NCBI GenBank assembly: GCA_937898415.1
Contig: CALDLA010000163.1
Coordinates: 1 to 19,086 of the forward strand
DNA length: 19,086 nucleotides
Source: an uncultured Prevotellaceae bacterium
GTDB lineage: Bacteria; Bacteroidota; Bacteroidia; Bacteroidales; Bacteroidaceae
Direction of reading: 5' to 3'
Shown here: positions 15,906 to 19,086 of the stretch, one piece after another
Layout: each line of letters begins with the position of its first letter
Position numbering within the stretch: the stretch's first letter is position 1
Program-made: the position numbers and the translations under genes
The notes under the pieces: generated by a model
The model's database searches: none
Told to the model about the DNA's origin: nothing
Seen by the model: the letters and a program-made list of their open reading frames with translations, nothing else

Positions 15906-17179
15906 GAGTAACGTCTTGGGTAGCGCAATAGGATGGCCAGCAGTGCTGTGATACCGATGGCAAACGGATAATAGAGGTAGGGTAGTATGCTGACAGGGTT
16001 CAGACTGGCCAGTCCGGCCGCCATCAGCATCTGTGCCCCGTAGGGGATGAGCCCCTGCGTGAAGCACGAGAAGGTGTCGAGGATGGAGGCACACTTGCGG
16101 TTGTCGATGCCGAAGCGGTCGCCGATGTGCTTGGCAATGCCGCCGACGGTCAGGATGGCCACCGTGTTGTTGGCCGTGCAGACGTTCACCACCGACACCA
16201 GTGCGGCTATCGACAGCTCGGCACCGCGCTTCCCCCTGACGTTGCGCGTCAGCAGACGGATGAGGTAGTCGATGCCGCCCTGCTGACGGGTCAGCTCCAA
16301 CAGCCCGCCCGCCATCATCGTGATGATGATGAGCTCGCCCATGCCTACGATGCCCTCGCCCATGGCGCCGAACCAGCCGTAGAGGTCATAGCTTCCGCTG
16401 ATGATGCCGATGACACCCGTCAGCACGATGCCCAAGGTGAGCACCGCCATCACGTTCATGCCGAACACCGCCGTCAACAGTACCACTAAGTAGGGCACTA
16501 CCTTCACCGGCTCCAGCGTCAGAGTGTCCGTCGGTGCCTGCACTTCAGCCCCCATCAGGATATAGACCACCAGGATGACCAGCGCCGCAGGCACCACGAG
16601 GAACGAGTTCACGCGGAACTTGTCACTCAGCTTGCAGCCCTGTGTCTGCGTAGCCGCTATCGTCGTGTCGCTGATGAACGACAGGTTGTCGCCGAAGAAC
16701 GAGCCTCCCACGACGACGGCCGTCATCATGGCCACCGACAGGCCTGTCTGGGCTGCCACGCCTGCCGCAATGGGCGTCAGCGCCACAATCGTCCCCACGC
16801 TGGTGCCGATGCTCAGCGAGATGAAGCACGAGGCCACGAACAGTCCCGCCAGCAACATCTGCGGCGGCAGCACCGATAGTGTCAGGTTCACCGTCGCGTC
16901 GATGCTCCCCATCGCCTTCGCTGAACTGGCAAAGGCACCGGCCAGCACGAAGATCCATATCATCAGCATCATTTGGTTCGTTGAGGCACCCCGCGAGAAC
17001 GTGTCGATGCGCTTCATCAGCGGCATGCCCCCACTGATGACGACGGCATACACCGCCGCCGCCATGAATGCCACCGTGATGGGCACCTTATAGAAATCGC
17101 CCGCCACGATGCTGGTGACCAGGTAGAGCGTGATGAACACCGCCAACGGCGACAGCGCCAAGAGTCCTTTCTTCTCCAC
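15902..17179 (-). CDS. nhaC: Na+/H+ antiporter, NhaC family
   Basis: Inner-membrane secondary transporter expected to exchange Na+ for H+, about 425 residues with roughly 11-12 hydrophobic segments. Family features include SIGTSVGTIVALTPIA, GGSFFGDNLSFISDTTIAATQTQG and CTANNTVAILTVGGIAKHI. The best start is the GTG at 17179 (VEKKGLLALSPLAVF), which shares its first base with the stop of the preceding small ORF (TAGTG). An in-frame ATG at 17269 also exists, but its extra N-terminus is just the small ORF read in another frame and does not look like the family. A related organic-acid/H+ exchange role (as in malate/lactate NhaC homologues) cannot be excluded. The downstream gene overlaps by ATGA. 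Confidence 0.88.
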   Translation of the reverse strand: MEKKGLLALSPLAVFITLYLVTSIVAGDFYKVPITVAFMAAAVYAVVISGGMPLMKRIDTFSRGASTNQMMLMIWIFVLAGAFASSAKAMGSIDATVNLTLSVLPPQMLLAGLFVASCFISLSIGTSVGTIVALTPIAAGVAAQTGLSVAMMTAVVVGGSFFGDNLSFISDTTIAATQTQGCKLSDKFRVNSFLVVPAALVILVVYILMGAEVQAPTDTLTLEPVKVVPYLVVLLTAVFGMNVMAVLTLGIVLTGVIGIISGSYDLYGWFGAMGEGIVGMGELIIITMMAGGLLELTRQQGGIDYLIRLLTRNVRGKRGAELSIAALVSVVNVCTANNTVAILTVGGIAKHIGDRFGIDNRKCASILDTFSCFTQGLIPYGAQMLMAAGLASLNPVSILPYLYYPFAIGITALLAILLRYPRRYS

Positions 17180-17322
17180 TATTTGATAACGCGTTTCTTG
17201 CCTTGATTGATATAAATGCCCTTCTGGGTCGGCTTGCCCGAGAGTTTGCGACCGCCGAGGTCGTACCATCCGGCATCTCTCATATTGTTGTTATTTCTCT
17301 TTGCTATCATATTCAGCGCCAT
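17179..17322 (-). CDS. Small ORF encoding a stand-alone sorting-tail-like peptide
   Basis: A 34-47 residue peptide, depending on the start: ATG at 17322 (47 aa), 17310 or 17283 (34 aa). Its last 30 residues (GWYDLGGRKL...KGIYINQGKKRVIK) match the pattern of C-terminal sorting-type tails of Prevotella secreted proteins, including the GH30 protein of this operon (IYDLQGRKV...KGIYIVNGRKVV). Here the tail has no enzyme in front of it and no signal peptide. It lies directly behind a strong -7 box, and its TAG stop overlaps the nhaC GTG by one base, which argues that it is translated. It may be the remnant of a deleted secreted gene now acting as a leader peptide for nhaC. Function unknown. Confidence 0.6.
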   Translation of the reverse strand: MALNMIAKRNNNNMRDAGWYDLGGRKLSGKPTQKGIYINQGKKRVIK

Positions 17323-17331
17323 ATTTGGCGA

Positions 17332-17390
17332 CAAAGTTACGATTTTTTCCGGAAATATCCTTTGCCATTTCCAGAAAAATCGTAACTTTG
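17332..17390. promoter_or_regulatory. Near-palindromic divergent promoter
   Basis: The arms CAAAGTTACGATTTTT (17332-17347) and AAAAATCGTAACTTTG (17375-17390) are perfect 16-bp inverted copies. The symmetry continues inward with GGAAAT (17351-17356) and ATTTCC (17367-17372). Each arm contains a TAACTTTG -7 box facing outward: the left one drives the nhaC operon, the right one the orphan signal-peptide ORF. The right box has a TTTG 18 bp upstream (17361-17364); the left one lacks a clear -33. Confidence 0.75.
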
Positions 17391-17421
17391 CCCGCAAATA
17401 CGTAAACAAACTATTAAAAAT

Positions 17422-17520
17422 ATGAAGAAACTACTTTTTTGGGCAGTCGCCGCGATGCTGGCGGGCCCTTCGGTATCTCAACAAGCAAGGAGACCAGGGG
17501 ACTCTGATCATTTTGTGTAA
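17422..17520 (+). pseudogene. Orphan signal-peptide ORF, truncated secreted-protein gene
   Basis: Starts with an ATG 31 nt after a TAACTTTG box, preceded by an A-rich stretch. It encodes MKKLLFWAVAAMLA, a typical Bacteroidetes signal peptide, then about 18 unrelated residues (GPSVSQQARRPGDSDHFV) and stops. A complete expression signal and secretion leader are present but the mature protein is missing. The sequence after about 17461 looks like foreign 3' sequence: the +1 frame from 17471 reads RYLNKQGDQG...CKKNA to a stop at 17533, which could be the end of another gene. It is most simply the scar of a deletion or insertion. A genuine 32-residue secreted peptide is less likely. Confidence 0.55.
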
Positions 17521-17546
17521 AAAAAACGCCTAAACCTTGGACCGTG

Positions 17547-17567
17547 TGTCTTATTTAGAATAAGACA
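17547..17567. repeat. Perfect 9-bp inverted repeat with 3-nt loop
   Basis: The arms TGTCTTATT and AATAAGACA are separated by TAG. The repeat follows directly after the gene scar. It could be a transcription terminator (no T-run follows), an operator, or the end of a lost mobile element. Confidence 0.6.
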
Positions 17568-17579
17568 GGCTGAAATCGC

Positions 17580-17647
17580 ATTTATTAATAAATAGCATGC
17601 AAGTTATTAATAAGTAACGTGCAATTTATTAATAAATGACGACGAAG
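17580..17647. repeat. Three iteron-like palindromes with a 22-bp period
   Basis: The 10-bp palindrome TTATTAATAA occurs at 17582, 17604 and 17626, exactly 22 bp apart. Copies 1 and 3 extend to the 14-bp palindrome ATTTATTAATAAAT. The 12-bp spacers are also partly conserved (8 of 12 identical between units 1 and 2, for example TGCAA), so this is a tandem repeat rather than random AT-rich DNA. It lies about 100 bp upstream of the nspC -33 element. The spacing of two helical turns would place bound dimers on one face of the DNA. Confidence 0.75.
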
Positions 17648-17748
17648 TGATTTATACTGATATAGGTGGTTCTTCTGCGATTTAGTTGAACTTGTAAATA
17701 ATTCGGAAAAATTTTTATTTTCTTGAAATGCAAGTTTTTTAAGTAATA

Positions 17749-17780
17749 TTTGCTTGATTCAAGAATTCATTGTATTTTTG
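17749..17780 (+). promoter_or_regulatory. Promoter of nspC
   Basis: -33 TTTG (17749-17752) and -7 TATTTTTG (17773-17780) are separated by 20 bp, a textbook Bacteroidetes layout. The leader is about 24 nt. A palindrome CTTGA-T-TCAAG (17753-17763) sits between the two boxes and could be an operator. Confidence 0.75.
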
Positions 17781-17804
17781 TAGCCATAAACCAAGCATCA
17801 TAGG

Positions 17805-18932
17805 ATGACGACAGCAAACATGGAACGGAATACACCTATTTATATAATAGAGGAGAGCAGGCTGCGCCGCAACCTGCAGTTGATAAGCGACGTGGCACGA
17901 CGCGCCGACGTGGAGATTATCCTGGCCTTCAAGGCGTTTGCCCTGTGGAAGACATTCTCGATATTTAGGGAGTACATCCGCTCGACGACGGCCAGTTCGC
18001 TGAGCGAGGCGCGGCTGGCGTTCGAGGAGTTCGGTGAACGGGCACACACCTACTCGCCGGCCTATACCGACGGGGAGTTCGACGAGATTGCACGCTGCTC
18101 AAGCCACCTGACATTCAACTCGCTGTCGCAGTATGAACGGCTGCACGGCAGGGTGGGGCCGTCGGTCAGCATCGGCCTCAGGGTGAATCCGGAGTATTCG
18201 GAGGTGGGGACGGCGCTCTACAACCCTTGTGCGCCGGGTACCCGCTTCGGGGTGACGGCCGACAAACTGCCTGAGCAGCTGCCGTCGGACATCGAGGGGT
18301 TCCACTGCCACTGCCACTGCGAGAGCGGGGCCGACGTGCTGGAGCGGACGCTGGTGCATATCGAGGAGAAGTTTGCCTGCTGGTTTCCACAGCTGAAGTG
18401 GCTGAACCTGGGCGGCGGGCACCTGATGACGCGCAAGGACTACGACGTGGAACACCTTATTCTTATATTGAGGGGTCTGCACGACCGCTACCCGTGGCTG
18501 AAGTTGATCCTGGAGCCGGGCAGCGCCTTCGCCTGGCAGACGGGGCCGCTGGTGAGCCATGTGGTGGATGTGGTCGAGGACAGGGGTATCAAGACGGCCA
18601 TCCTCGACGTGAGCTTCACCTGCCACATGCCCGACTGTCTGGAGATGCCGTATATGCCGGAGGTGAGAGGAGCCGTCCAAGTGGAACAGGGCGGCTACCG
18701 TCTGGGTGGCAATAGCTGTTTGAGCGGCGACTTCATGGGCTACTGGCAGTTCGACCATGAACTGGAGGTAGGCGAGGAGGTGGTGTTCGAGGACATGATT
18801 CACTACACGACGGTGAAGACGACGATGTTCAATGGCATCTCGCACCCCGCGATTGGTATGCTTCACACGGACGGAAGGCTGGAGATGCTGCGCGAATTCG
18901 GCTATGAAGATTACAAAAACCGGATGGATTAG
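17805..18932 (+). CDS. nspC: Carboxynorspermidine decarboxylase
   Basis: PLP-dependent, alanine racemase-fold decarboxylase that converts carboxynorspermidine or carboxyspermidine to norspermidine or spermidine, the polyamine route typical of Bacteroidetes. Of its 375 residues, K43 in ILAFKAF is the expected PLP lysine. Other family blocks are GLRVNPEYSEV, the phosphate-binding LNLGGGH (about 200-206), LEPGSAFAW (E237) and CHMPDCLEMPY (H274-D277). An internal ATG at 17820 (MERNTPIYII) is an equally plausible start, because the family usually begins just before TPxYxI. The partner carboxynorspermidine dehydrogenase is not in this window. The gene has its own strong promoter and is followed by a poly-T/poly-A inverted repeat and then a tRNA gene. 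Confidence 0.93.
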   Translation: MTTANMERNTPIYIIEESRLRRNLQLISDVARRADVEIILAFKAFALWKTFSIFREYIRSTTASSLSEARLAFEEFGERAHTYSPAYTDGEFDEIARCSSHLTFNSLSQYERLHGRVGPSVSIGLRVNPEYSEVGTALYNPCAPGTRFGVTADKLPEQLPSDIEGFHCHCHCESGADVLERTLVHIEEKFACWFPQLKWLNLGGGHLMTRKDYDVEHLILILRGLHDRYPWLKLILEPGSAFAWQTGPLVSHVVDVVEDRGIKTAILDVSFTCHMPDCLEMPYMPEVRGAVQVEQGGYRLGGNSCLSGDFMGYWQFDHELEVGEEVVFEDMIHYTTVKTTMFNGISHPAIGMLHTDGRLEMLREFGYEDYKNRMD

Positions 18933-18950
18933 CTTTTTTTTGAAAAAAAG
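18933..18950 (+). terminator. Possible terminator after nspC
   Basis: CTTTTTTT and AAAAAAAG form an 8-bp inverted repeat with a 2-nt loop, starting at the nspC stop codon. It lacks a GC stem, so this is only a weak terminator candidate. Confidence 0.3.
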
Positions 18951-18961
18951 TCGGAAAAAGT

Positions 18962-18992
18962 TTTGTCAGTTCCGAAAAAAGCATTACCTTTG
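18962..18992 (+). promoter_or_regulatory. Promoter of the tRNA-Gly gene
   Basis: -33 TTTG (18962-18965) and -7 TACCTTTG (18985-18992) have a 19-bp spacer. The mature tRNA starts 43 nt downstream of the box. The -33 lies within a small inverted repeat TCGGAA...TTCCGA (18951-18975). Confidence 0.7.
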
Positions 18993-19035
18993 CACCCGCA
19001 ATCAAGAGAGATGCACTCTGAAAGGGGTTTGAAAT

Positions 19036-19086
19036 GCGGAAATAGCTCAGTTGGTAGAGCACAACCTTGCCAAGGTTGGGGTCGCG
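19036..19086 (+). tRNA. tRNA-Gly (anticodon GCC), truncated by the window end
   Basis: Acceptor arm GCGGAAA, D-arm AGCTCAGTTGGTAGAGC, anticodon stem CAACC/GGTTG (19062-19066 and 19074-19078) around loop TTGCCAA with anticodon GCC at 19069-19071. The variable and T-arm region begins before the sequence stops; about 20 nt of the tRNA are missing. Confidence 0.95.

Larger units (their letters stand above)
17521..17804. other. AT-rich intergenic region upstream of nspC
   Basis: No convincing ORF on either strand. It contains the inverted repeat at 17547-17567, the three palindromic units, an unassigned stretch at 17648-17748, and the nspC promoter. It is much richer in A+T than the flanking genes. 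Confidence 0.7.

Noticed and set aside
15905..16094. 63-residue N-terminal extension of the 268-aa protein
   Set aside because: The extra part is nhaC read in another frame; the ATGA overlap start fits the operon better.
17332..17390. Invertible promoter (phase-variation switch)
   Set aside because: Both promoters lie within the inverted arms themselves, so inversion of the short core would change nothing, and no recombinase gene is nearby.
17580..17647. CRISPR array
   Set aside because: Repeats are only 10-14 bp with 12-bp partly conserved spacers, and there are no cas genes. This is a tandem palindrome array instead.

Overview
The window looks like chromosome from a member of the Bacteroidales, most likely Prevotella or a close relative. 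Most transcription units start from the Bacteroidetes -7 box TAnnTTTG (seen as TAACTTTG, TATCTTTG, TACCTTTG or TATTTTTG), and start codons lack a clear Shine-Dalgarno sequence. The gene families also fit: a DPE2-type amylomaltase with CBM20 domains, a beta-propeller/AraC sensor-regulator, a FeoA-FeoB fusion, the carboxynorspermidine decarboxylase NspC, and short 'YDLxGRK...KGIYI..GKK' C-terminal sorting-type tails. No phage, plasmid, CRISPR or complete insertion sequence is visible.

Layout. (1) 1-3797: mltG (minus) and a 4-alpha-glucanotransferase gene (plus) diverge from a short promoter region that carries a heptamer repeat. Two more heptamer arrays lie inside the glucanotransferase gene. 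(2) 3794-4626: ribE (minus), preceded by about 190 nt that fold into a closed multi-helix RNA ending in a U-tract. (3) 4627-10247: a kinase-less membrane sensor/AraC regulator (minus) diverges from a secreted GH2 beta-galactosidase-like enzyme (plus), its likely target. (4) 10248-12654: a FeoA-FeoB ferrous iron transporter whose promoter sits so close to the ATG that the mRNA should be nearly leaderless. (5) 12644-17340 (minus): an apparent operon made of a tiny sorting-tail peptide, an NhaC-type Na+/H+ antiporter (stop/start overlap TAGTG), a nucleotidyltransferase-like protein (ATGA overlap), and a secreted GH30 beta-1,6-galactanase-like enzyme with its own sorting-type tail. (6) 17332-17804: a rearranged junction with an almost perfectly symmetrical divergent promoter, an orphan signal-peptide ORF that stops after 32 residues, a 9-bp-arm inverted repeat, and three palindromes repeating every 22 bp. 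(7) 17805-19086: nspC, then the first 51 nt of a tRNA-Gly(GCC) gene with its own promoter.

Most of the genes are housekeeping or carbohydrate-related. The genes imply cell-wall chain-length control (MltG), maltodextrin turnover, riboflavin synthesis, galactoside and galactan breakdown, Fe(II) uptake, Na+/H+ exchange and spermidine synthesis. No SusC/SusD pair is present, so the GH2 and GH30 genes are not in a canonical polysaccharide utilisation locus here. The least explained parts are the structured RNA before ribE, the sorting-tail peptide coupled to nhaC, and the 17.3-17.65 kb junction.
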